This document shows, in pieces, positions 49,869 through 60,000 of a stretch of DNA of 64,000 nt. The notes under the pieces are model-generated. The model made no database searches. It had not been told where the DNA came from and saw nothing but the letters and a program-made list of their open reading frames with translations. Source of the stretch: Shewanella piezotolerans WP3 (lineage in GTDB: Bacteria; Pseudomonadota; Gammaproteobacteria; Enterobacterales; Shewanellaceae); assembly GCF_000014885.1 (NCBI RefSeq), contig NC_011566.1, positions 3,701,501 through 3,765,500 of the forward strand. Reading direction: 5' to 3'. Positions within the stretch are counted from its first letter, which is position 1, and each line of letters begins with the position of its first letter. A program made the position numbers and the translations under genes.

Positions 49869-52775
49869 ATGTTTTTGAATTCTAAACTAGCAAGCTCAGT
49901 AAAACTGGCTATATCAGTAGGCTTAACAGCCTCACTGGCAATGCCTGCTTTTGCTGAAGAAGAAACAACAGAAGAACAAATAGAAAGAGTTGCAGTTACT
50001 GGATCTCGAATAGCAAAAGCTGAACTTACTCAACCAGCTCCTGTTGTTAGCCTTTCTGCAGAAGAACTAGCCAAATTTGGTAATTCAGACATTGCAAGTG
50101 TCTTGGCGGAACTGCCTTCAATTGGTGCAACAAATACCATCATTGGTAACAATAATAGTAATGAAAGTGCTGGTGTTAGTTCAGCCGATTTACGTCGACT
50201 GGGCGCGAACAGAACGTTAGTATTAGTCAACGGTAAGCGTCATGTAGCTGGTGAGCCAGGTTCAGCGCAAGTTGATTTATCAACAATCCCAACAAGTATG
50301 GTATCACGAATAGAAATTGTTACTGGTGGTGCATCAGCAATTTATGGTTCTGATGCGGTATCTGGTGTAATAAACATTATTCTAAAAAACAATTTTGAAG
50401 GCTTTGAATTCAATGCCCGCACAAGCGGTTCACTTGAAGGCGTAGGCACGCAAGATCACTCCTTTGATGTACTAGGTGGTGCAAACGTTGCAGATGGACG
50501 TGGTAACGTAACTTTCTTCGCTGGTTATGAACGAACAAAAGAAGTAATGTCTACCGAAATCCGTCAATTTGATGCATGGGGAACAATTGCAAACCCAGAA
50601 AATGGCGGTGAAGAAGACGGCATTCCAGATAGACTTCGTGTTCCACGCGTTTATTCAGAAATGATCAATGATACCGGTGTTATCAATGCGTTTGGTGGCG
50701 GCATTGGTCGATCAACATTTGACCAAAACGGTAACCCAATTGCCCAAGCAGAACGAGATGGTAGCAACAGCTTTGCATTTGGTAATTTCCCCGATGGCTG
50801 TGATACTTGTTTTAACACAGAATCATATGAAAACTATATTCCAGCAGTAGAAAGAATTAACGTCGGTTCTACGTTTAACTACGACTTTACTGATGAAATT
50901 CAATTCTATACTGATTTTAGATATGTAAAGTCAGATATTAAACAACAATTCCAACCATCATTCCGTTTTGGTAACGTAAGCATCAACGTTCAAGATAATG
51001 CATTTTTGAATGAAGACTTGCGCCAATCGTTATTGGATGGCGGCCAAACAAACGCGACATTTGCTAAGTTCTTCGATGAGTTAGGTAACCGCTCTGCAGA
51101 AAACCGTCGTGAACTTTTCCGTTATGTCGGCGGTTTCAAAGGTGGCTTCGAGCTAAGCGAAACTATTTTCGATTACGACCTTTACTATATATATGGTGAA
51201 ACAAATAACCGTCGTAAGACACTTAATGATCTGATCCCAGATAATTTTGTTGCAGCGCTTGATTCGGTTATCGATCCAGATACAGGTTTAGCTGCATGTC
51301 GTTCACAAGTTCCAAGTGCACAAGGTGATGATTATACTGACCCAGCCTCTGTTAACGGCGGTGACTGTGTTGCGTACAATCCTTTCGGCTTAGGCCAAGC
51401 GTCAGCTGAAGCTCGCGATTGGGTTTCTGCAGATGTGACTCGTGAAGATAAAATTACTCAACAAGTGATTGGTGGTACTTTAGCTGGTGACTCTGAAGAG
51501 TTATTTGAGCTTCAAGGTGGTCCAGTAGCTATGGTAGTTGGTTTTGAGTACCGTGAAGAAACATCAGGTTCAACAACTGATGAATTTACTAAAGCGGGCT
51601 TCCTAACTAACGCAGCAACACCTGATTCATTCGGCGAATATGATGTTAGCGAATACTTTGTCGAATTGAATTTACCAATCCTTAAAGATCTACCTTTTGC
51701 ACATGAATTTAGTTTAGACGGTGCTTACCGTAAAGCAGATTACTCACATGCTGGTAAGACTGAAGCATGGAAAGTAGGTATGTTTTATGCGCCATTAGAG
51801 CAAATATCTATCCGTGGTACAATTGGTGAAGCTGTTCGTGCACCAAACATTGCAGAAGCATTCAGCCCTCGCTCACCAGGCTTCGGTCGAGTTTCTGATC
51901 CATGTGATGCAGATAACATTAATGACGATCCAGATCGTCCTGCAAACTGTGCGGCACTAGGTATTCCACCTGGATTCCAAGCTAATGATAACGTAAGTGT
52001 TGATACCATCTCTGGTGGTAACCCTGACCTTAAGCCAGAGTCATCGACTTCATATACTGGTGGTATAGTCTGGACACCTACATTTGCTGATAGCCTTTCA
52101 TTTACTGTCGATTATTATGACATTGAAATTGAAGATGCCATCATCTCTGTAGCTACACAGACGGTTGCAGATAACTGTGTTGATGCAACTGGCGCTCCAG
52201 ACCCAGATTTCTGTAGTCAAGTTGATCGTAACCCTACAACCTTTGACATTGAACTTGTTCGTTCTGGTTACCTAAACGCAGCTGCAATTTACACCAGTGG
52301 TATTGAGTTCCAAGGTGCTTATGCATTAGACCTCGAGTCTTTCAATATGCCAGGTGAGTTCCGCTTTAACCTTCTTGCTAACCAACTACTTAAATTAGAG
52401 CATCTTGAGTTCCAGAATCGCCCTGATGAAGTAAATGATGAAAAAGGTGAAGTTGGCGACCCTGAGCTGCAATTCCGCTTCGGTATGGATTATCGTTTAG
52501 ACGATCTAACTGTAAGTTGGAATACTCGTTATATTGATAATGTAGTGACTTATGATGTGTCTGAAAATGGTGGTTCTCTAGAAGACCTATCACCAGGAAC
52601 TATCGGTTCCATGACAACTCACGATCTAAGTGCGACTTACTATATCTCTGAAAATGTAATGATTAATGGTGGCGTACGTAACTTGTTTGATGCTCTACCT
52701 CCAGGGTACACAGCTAATGCAATGTATGACCTAGTTGGTCGTCGCGCATTCTTTGGCCTTAAAGTAATGATGTAA
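49869..52775 (+). CDS. TonB-dependent receptor
   Basis: A 968-residue outer-membrane receptor. A signal peptide (ending AMPAFA) is followed by a TonB-box-like segment (EEQIERVAVTGSRI), a plug domain (LAELPSIGATNTIIGNNNSN, VLVNGKRHVAGEPGSAQVDL, IEIVTGGASAIYGSDAVSGV) and a long barrel. It ends in MINGGVRNLFDALPPGYTAN and a final aromatic/hydrophobic strand. The plug resembles those of Shewanella and Alteromonadales receptors with oar-like organic substrates, not siderophores, but the ligand is unknown. It lies between pfaE and pfaR with its own terminator, so it is a separate unit. Confidence 0.93.
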   Translation: MFLNSKLASSVKLAISVGLTASLAMPAFAEEETTEEQIERVAVTGSRIAKAELTQPAPVVSLSAEELAKFGNSDIASVLAELPSIGATNTIIGNNNSNESAGVSSADLRRLGANRTLVLVNGKRHVAGEPGSAQVDLSTIPTSMVSRIEIVTGGASAIYGSDAVSGVINIILKNNFEGFEFNARTSGSLEGVGTQDHSFDVLGGANVADGRGNVTFFAGYERTKEVMSTEIRQFDAWGTIANPENGGEEDGIPDRLRVPRVYSEMINDTGVINAFGGGIGRSTFDQNGNPIAQAERDGSNSFAFGNFPDGCDTCFNTESYENYIPAVERINVGSTFNYDFTDEIQFYTDFRYVKSDIKQQFQPSFRFGNVSINVQDNAFLNEDLRQSLLDGGQTNATFAKFFDELGNRSAENRRELFRYVGGFKGGFELSETIFDYDLYYIYGETNNRRKTLNDLIPDNFVAALDSVIDPDTGLAACRSQVPSAQGDDYTDPASVNGGDCVAYNPFGLGQASAEARDWVSADVTREDKITQQVIGGTLAGDSEELFELQGGPVAMVVGFEYREETSGSTTDEFTKAGFLTNAATPDSFGEYDVSEYFVELNLPILKDLPFAHEFSLDGAYRKADYSHAGKTEAWKVGMFYAPLEQISIRGTIGEAVRAPNIAEAFSPRSPGFGRVSDPCDADNINDDPDRPANCAALGIPPGFQANDNVSVDTISGGNPDLKPESSTSYTGGIVWTPTFADSLSFTVDYYDIEIEDAIISVATQTVADNCVDATGAPDPDFCSQVDRNPTTFDIELVRSGYLNAAAIYTSGIEFQGAYALDLESFNMPGEFRFNLLANQLLKLEHLEFQNRPDEVNDEKGEVGDPELQFRFGMDYRLDDLTVSWNTRYIDNVVTYDVSENGGSLEDLSPGTIGSMTTHDLSATYYISENVMINGGVRNLFDALPPGYTANAMYDLVGRRAFFGLKVMM

Positions 52776-52796
52776 TCTTGTAATAAAATAAACCTC

Positions 52797-52836
52797 CAAA
52801 AATGCAACCTTTGAAAAAAGGTTGCATTTTTTTTGA
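52797..52836 (+). terminator. Terminator after the TonB receptor
   Basis: AAAAATGCAACCTTT pairs with AAAGGTTGCATTTTT around a short A-rich loop, followed by a T-run. It separates the receptor gene from pfaR. Confidence 0.9.
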
Positions 52837-53207
52837 CTAAACGCAGTACATTAAATGACCTTCATCGCGAGCTTATACTTATTTTTGTAAACGCTTCTCT
52901 CCTTAGCACCAAATCTGTTAACAATTCACTTTATAATAAATATTAGATCTAAATCACACTTTACTTTACTAACGTTAGTTACCACACAAAATAACACTTT
53001 AGCTTACATCTGTTCACTGAATCTGGTCATATCAGCGATTAATAAGTCCCAGGTGATTGTATTGCCCTAAAACCTCATGTAGTCTGCACATCCATTGGTC
53101 AAAACATACTAGGTTAATTACCAGAAACATTGAACTCCCGCGAAGTTCACTAGTCATAAAAACGTAATTAAGTCCCAGTAGATTATTAACGGAAACCCGC
53201 TAAATAG
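52837..53207. promoter_or_regulatory. Upstream region of the pfaR-pfaA-pfaB operon, with palindromes and a direct repeat
   Basis: About 370 bases before pfaR. It holds two perfect palindromes, TTAGATCTAA (52943-52952) and ACTAACGTTAGT (52968-52979), and the 10-base direct repeat TAAGTCCCAG at 53043-53052 and 53169-53178, each followed two bases later by GATT. The second copy ends 29 bases before the pfaR start. These could be binding sites for PfaR or another regulator of the operon. No promoter box pair is clear. Confidence 0.5.
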
Positions 53208-54074
53208 ATGGCAGAGCAAGTTAACACAAGCTTAAATTCGGCAGCGACTAATCCGAATAAGTGTACGCAAAGCGCGACAGAAGCTCGGCACAGTAATGCA
53301 ACCACGACTCCCGAGATGCGTCGATTCATTCAAGAATCGGACTTCAGCGTGAGTCAACTTTCTAAAGTGCTGAACATTAGCGAAGCCACTGTACGCAAAT
53401 GGCGTAAGCGCGATTCGATTGAAAACACGCCAAATACGCCCCACCACCTCAATACCACGCTAACGCCGCTGCAAGAATATGTCGTCGTCGGTTTGAGGTA
53501 CCAGCTAAAAATGCCACTCGATAGATTATTGACTGCTACACAGAAATTTATTAACCCCAATGTTTCACGCTCTGGCTTAGCAAGATGTTTAAAGCGCTAT
53601 GGTGTTTCGCGAGTTAGCGATATTGAAAGTCCTGATGTACCAATGCGCTACTTTAACCAACTGCCGATAACCCAAGGCAGTGATGTACAAACCTATACCT
53701 TGCACTATGAAACACTGGCAAAAACCCTAGCTTTGCCAAGCACGGGTGCAGACAATGTGGTTCAGGTGGTTTCATTGACGATCCCACCACAGTTAACCGA
53801 TGAGCAACCCAGTTCAATCCTGCTTGGTATTGACCCCCATAGTGACTGGATATATCTCGATATCTATCAAGACGGTAATACCCAAGCAACCAACAGATAC
53901 ATGGCCTATGTACTTAAACATGGGCCGTTTCACTTACGAAAGTTACTCGTCAGTAACTATCACAGTTTTATAGAGCGCTTTCCTGGTGCGACGCAAAATC
54001 GCCGCACCTCTACAGACAAGCCTAAAACAAACAACAAGACGCCTGAATGCCAGGCATCCACTGGAGACTCATAA
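53208..54074 (+). CDS. pfaR: Transcriptional regulator PfaR
   Basis: The positive regulator of pfa genes in Shewanella-type clusters, by its position and sequence. It has 288 residues. A helix-turn-helix lies at about 44-67 (FSVSQLSKVLNISEATVRKW). A second helical domain at about 84-133 (LTPLQEYVVVGLRYQLKMPL, then FINPNVSRSGLARCLKRYGV) resembles the N-terminal DNA-binding part of IS481-like transposases. The rest (LLGIDPHSDWIYLDIYQDGN) has the look of a degenerate transposase-core strand set. The tail is low-complexity. The stop codon overlaps the pfaA start (TAATG). The ribosome site is weak. Confidence 0.88.
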   Translation: MAEQVNTSLNSAATNPNKCTQSATEARHSNATTTPEMRRFIQESDFSVSQLSKVLNISEATVRKWRKRDSIENTPNTPHHLNTTLTPLQEYVVVGLRYQLKMPLDRLLTATQKFINPNVSRSGLARCLKRYGVSRVSDIESPDVPMRYFNQLPITQGSDVQTYTLHYETLAKTLALPSTGADNVVQVVSLTIPPQLTDEQPSSILLGIDPHSDWIYLDIYQDGNTQATNRYMAYVLKHGPFHLRKLLVSNYHSFIERFPGATQNRRTSTDKPKTNNKTPECQASTGDS

Positions 54075-57000
54075 TGAGCCAGACCTCTAAACCTCAACAA
54101 TCATCAGCATCAGAGCAAGCGCAAGACTCGCAAGCTGATACTCGCTTAAATAAACGTTTAAAAGATATGCCTGTCGCTATTGTCGGCATGGCAAGCATTT
54201 TTGCGAACTCGCGTTACCTCAACAAATTTTGGGATCTTATTAGCGAAAAAATAGATGCCATCACTGAGCTACCTGCCACTCACTGGCAGAAAGAAGATTA
54301 CTTTGACGCCAACAAAAGCACACCAGATAAAAGCTACTGTAAGCGCGGCGGCTTTTTACCAGATGTTGACTTCAACCCAATGGAGTTTGGTCTGCCGCCA
54401 AATATCCTAGAGTTGACTGACTCATCACAGCTGCTCTCTTTAATAGTTGCAAAAGAAGTACTGGCTGACGCTAACCTGCCTGAAGTTTATGACCGTGACA
54501 AAATTGGCATAACCTTAGGTGTCGGCGGCGGACAAAAGATCAGCCACAGCTTAACTGCCCGTCTTCAGTACCCTGTGCTTAAGAAGGTCTTTGCCAACAG
54601 TGGTATTAGCGACGAAGACAGCGAAATGCTGATCAAAAAGTTCCAAGACCAATACGTGCATTGGGAAGAAAACTCATTCCCAGGTTCACTGGGTAATGTC
54701 ATTGCTGGCCGTATCGCCAACCGTTTTGATTTCGGCGGCATGAACTGTGTCGTTGATGCTGCTTGTGCAGGCTCATTAGCCGCTATGCGCATGGCGCTTA
54801 GCGAGCTGGTTGAAGGTCGTTCTGAGATGATGATCACTGGCGGTGTTTGTACTGACAACTCACCGTCTATGTACATGAGCTTCTCTAAGACCCCCGCATT
54901 CACTACCAATGAAACCATTCAACCATTTGATATCGACTCAAAGGGAATGATGATTGGTGAAGGTATCGGCATGATCGCATTGAAGCGTCTTGAAGATGCC
55001 GAGCGTGATGGCGACAGAATTTACTCGGTCATAAAAGGTATAGGTTCATCATCTGATGGTAAGTTCAAGTCAATCTATGCTCCTCGCCCTGAAGGCCAAG
55101 CCAAAGCGCTAAATCGCGCCTATGATGATGCAGGTTTTGCACCGCACACTTTAGGTCTGATTGAAGCCCACGGTACAGGTACTGCCGCAGGTGATGCTGC
55201 AGAATTTGCCGGTCTTTGCTCAGTGTTTAGCGATGGTAACGACACCAAACAGCACATCGCGCTAGGTTCTGTTAAATCACAAATTGGCCACACTAAATCT
55301 ACCGCTGGTACAGCAGGTCTGATTAAAGCAGCTTTAGCGCTACACCATAAAGTATTGCCTGCAACGATTAACGTCAGCCAACCGAGCCCAAAGCTGGATA
55401 TTGAGAACTCACCGTTCTATCTCAATACAGAAACCCGTCCTTGGTTACCTCGCGTCGACGGCACACCGCGCCGCGCAGGTATCAGCTCATTTGGCTTTGG
55501 TGGCACTAACTTCCACTTTGTACTGGAAGAGTACAAAGCTGAGCACAGCCGCGAAGATAGCGAAAAAGCGAAGTATCGTCAGCGTCAAGTAGCACAAAGC
55601 TTCCTCGTTAGTGCTACAAGTAAAGATGCACTTATTAAAGAATTAAATACCTTAGCAGCTGCAAGTTCTGCTGCAGAGTTCAACCTTAAAGATGCCGCTG
55701 CAAATTACGCTGTACGCGAATTAGCCACTGATGCACCACGTATTGGTCTAGTTGCCAATAGTGCAGCAGAATTAGCAAGCTTCATCAAACAAGCGCTATC
55801 GAAGTTAACCGCAAGCGACGACACTCAATGGCAACTGCCTGGTGGTATAAGCTTCCGCGCAGCTGCGATTGAAGGCAAAGTGGCGGCATTATTCGCAGGC
55901 CAAGGTTCGCAGTATCTTAATATGGGACGAGATCTTGCTTGTTACTATCCAGAAATGCGTCAACAACTGGTCACAGCTGATAAAGTATTTGCCGCCAATG
56001 ACAAAACACCTTTATCGCAAACACTTTATCCGAAACCTGTATTTAATAAAGATGATGTCAAAGCACAAGAAGCAGTGCTGACCAACACCGCTAATGCACA
56101 GAGTGCTATCGGTGCCATCTCTATGGGACAATATGCGCTATTTAGTGCAGCAGGCTTTAATGCCGATATGGTTGCAGGTCACAGCTTTGGTGAGTTAAGT
56201 GCGTTATGCGCTGCAGGTGTTATTTCAACAGATGACTACTATAAACTCGCATTTGCCCGTGGCGATGCTATGGCAACCAAAGCAAAAACTAAAGACGGTC
56301 ACGATGCTGATTGTGGCGCCATGTTTGCGGTTATCCATAAAGCAGAGGATTTGAGCACACTTGAAAGCACTATCGCTAAATTTGATGGTGTTAAAGTGGC
56401 TAACTACAACGCACCGACTCAGTCGGTCATTGCAGGTCCAACTGCTAGCACCACTGATGCTGCTAAAGCATTAAGCGATCTCGGTTATAAAGCGATCAAT
56501 CTGCCAGTGTCAGGAGCATTCCACACTGAGCTAGTTGGCCACGCTCAAGCGCCATTCGCCAAAGCGATTGATGCTGCGAAGTTTACTAAACCTAGCCGTG
56601 CACTCTATTCCAACGCTAGCGGCGCGCTATATGAAAGTACTGCAGCCAAGGTTAAGGCCTCGTTCAAGAAACATATGCTTCAATCAGTTCGCTTCACCGC
56701 TCAGCTAGAAGCGATGTTTGACGCTGGGGCTCGCGTATTTGTTGAATTTGGTCCTAAAAATATTTTGCAAAAATTAGTGCAAGGTACCTTAGCAAGCAAA
56801 CTTGATGAGTTAAGCGTTATCTCTATCAATCCAAGCCCTAAAGGCGACAGCGACTTGCAACTTAAGCAAGCAGCTCTGCAGTTAGCCGTAGCAGGTGTAC
56901 AGCTTGATAATATCGACCCATACCAAGCCGATATAGCCGCGCCAGCGAAACGCTCACCAATGAGCCTAACGCTAAATGCAGCCAACCATATTAGCCCTGC

Positions 57001-60000
57001 TACACGCGCTAAAATGGCTAAGTCATTAGCAACTGGCACTGTGAAGAGCGCGACTATCATCGAAGAAAAAATCGTTGAAAAGGTTGTTGAGAAAGTGGTT
57101 GAAGTAGAAAAAATTGTTGAAGTGCCAACCATCATTGAAAAAGAAGTTGAAAAAATCGTGGAGATTGCCGTACCAATGTCTAATGAGCATGTAGTGCCTA
57201 CAGCCCCAGTTCAAAATAATACTGCCGCTCCAAGTGTTAGCGTTAGCACTGATGCCTTAAGCCAGTTCTTTGCTGCACAACAACAAGCAGCAGAGTTACA
57301 TCAGCAGTTCCTCAGCATCCCACAGCAATATGGTGAAACTTTCACGACCTTGATGACAGAGCAAACAAAACTTGCAGGCTCTGGTGTCGCGTTGCCAGAA
57401 AGCTTGCAGCGCTCAATGGAGCAGTTCCACCAGCTTCAAGCGCAAACCGTTCAAAGCCATACTCAGTTTTTAGAGATGCAAGCTGGCAATAACAATGCCG
57501 CGCTAAACATGCTCAATGGTGCAGCGACTGTGCTCACCGCTCAGCCATTACACTCTGCAGTGCAAAGACCTCAGCAAGCCGTTCAACAGGTCGCAGTTTC
57601 TGCACCGGCAATGTCAGCGCCTGTAATAACGACTCAAGCTGCAGCGCCAGTTGCTCCAGTTGTTAACAATACTCCGGCGCCAGTTCAACAAGCCGTTGCA
57701 ACACAGATTGAAGCCGTTACTAAAGCGGCTGAAGCTGCACCAGTAGTCGCTGCGCCGTCATCAGCACCAGCTGTGCCCGTGAGCAATAGCGCTGTGGCCG
57801 TTCTAAGCGCCGAGAAAGTTCAAGCAACCATGCTTGAAGTGGTCGCTGAGAAAACCGGCTACCCAACAGAGATGCTAGAACTTGAAATGGACATGGAAGC
57901 CGATTTAGGCATCGACTCTATCAAACGAGTAGAAATTCTAGGTACAGTGCAAGACGAACTTCCAGGTCTACCAGAACTCAGCCCTGAAGATTTAGCTGAG
58001 TGTCGTACACTAGGCGAAATCGTTAGCTACATGAACTCTAAACTGGCTGATGGCTCTAAACTCTCTACAACTGCCGCCGTAGGCGCTTCATCTGAAAGCG
58101 CAGCTCCTCAAGTTGCAACTGCAAAGACAGCCCTGAGCGCGCAAAAAGTCCAAGGGACTATGATGTCAGTGGTCGCAGAAAAGACCGGCTACCCAACAGA
58201 GATGTTAGAGCTTGAAATGGATATGGAAGCCGATTTAGGCATCGACTCTATCAAACGAGTAGAAATTCTAGGTACAGTGCAAGACGAACTTCCAGGTCTA
58301 CCAGAACTCAGCCCTGAAGATTTAGCTGAGTGTCGTACACTAGGCGAAATCGTTAGCTACATGAACAGCAAGCTCTCTACAAATGACGCCGCAGGCGCTT
58401 CATCTGAAAGCGCAGCTCCTCAAGTTGCAACTGCAAAGACAGCCCTGAGCGCGCAAAAAGTCCAAGCGACTATGATGTCAGTGGTCGCAGAAAAGACCGG
58501 CTACCCAACAGAGATGTTAGAGCTTGAAATGGATATGGAAGCCGACTTAGGTATCGACTCTATCAAGCGTGTCGAAATTCTTGGTACTGTGCAAGATGAG
58601 CTTCCAGGCTTGCCTGAGCTTAACCCTGAAGATTTGGCCGAGTGTCGTACTCTTGGCGAAATCGTTAGCTACATGAACTCTAAACTGGCTGATGGCTCTA
58701 AACTCTCTACAAATGCCGCCGCAGGCGCTTCATCTGAAGACGCTGCTCCTCAAGTTGCGACTGCAAAGACAGCCCTGAGCGCGCAAAAAGTTCAAGCCAC
58801 TATGATGTCAGTGGTCGCAGAAAAGACCGGCTACCCAACCGAAATGCTTGAGCTAAGCATGGATATGGAAGCCGATTTAGGTATCGACTCTATCAAGCGT
58901 GTCGAGATTTTGGGCACCGTACAAGATGAGCTTCCAGGCTTGCCAGAACTTAACCCTGAAGATTTAGCCGAGTGTCGTACACTGGGCGAAATCGTTAGCT
59001 ATATGAACTCTAAACTGGCTGATGGCTCTAAACTCTCTACAAATGACGCCGCAGGCGCTTCATCTGAAGACGCAGCTCCTCAAGTTGCGACTGCAAAGAC
59101 AGCCCTGAGCGCGCAAAAAGTACAAGCCACTATGATGTCAGTGGTTGCCGAAAAGACCGGCTACCCAACAGAAATGCTTGAACTGAGTATGGACATGGAA
59201 GCCGACTTAGGTATCGACTCTATCAAACGAGTAGAAATTCTTGGAACTGTGCAAGATGAACTTCCTGGTCTGCCTGAGCTTAACCCTGAGGATTTGGCAG
59301 AGTGCCGTACTCTGGGCGAAATCGTTAGCTATATGAACTCTAAGCTTGCGACATTTGAAGCTGCCGCGCCAGCTGCAACGCAAGTGGCTAATGGTCTTAG
59401 CGCGGAGCAAGTACAAGGCACCATGATGTCTGTGGTAGCAGAGAAAACCGGCTACCCAACAGAGATGCTTGAACTGAGCATGGACATGGAAGCCGATCTT
59501 GGTATCGACTCTATCAAACGAGTAGAAATTCTAGGGACTGTGCAAGATGAGCTACCGGGTTTACCTGAGTTAAATCCAGAAGATCTTGCCGAGTGTCGTA
59601 CATTAGGTGAAATCGTTGCCTACATGAACTCTAAGCTGACCAGTGTTGGCAGCGCAGCAACTGCTGTCATCGCTGATGCAGTTAAATCTGTAGCAGAGAC
59701 AGTAACATCTTCTCTTGAACTACCTCCTCACAGTGAGGTAGCGCTAAAAAAGCTTAGTGCGGCGGATCAAATTGTTGATTGCTTCGCCGCAGACGCAGCT
59801 GTCGTCATTACCGATGATGGTCATAACGCAGGCGTATTAGCAGAGAAACTCTCAAAAAAAGCCCTTAAAGTCGCTGTTGTTCGTCTGCCAAAAGGTGCAG
59901 CGCAATCACCGCTAAACAGTGACGTTGCCAGCTTCCAAGCAGAAAGTCTCGATGAAGCGGGGATCAATGCTGTTATCGCTCAAATTGAGCAACAACTAGG

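Noticed and set aside
53208..54074. PfaR as an active IS481 transposase
   Set aside because: The DDE triad and terminal inverted repeats are not visible, and the gene is translationally coupled to pfaA; only a domesticated origin is proposed.
57805..59640. Regularly spaced repeats that might suggest a CRISPR or satellite array
   Set aside because: The repeats are in frame and encode ACP domains with the phosphopantetheine serine in each; units are about 300 bases, too long for CRISPR.
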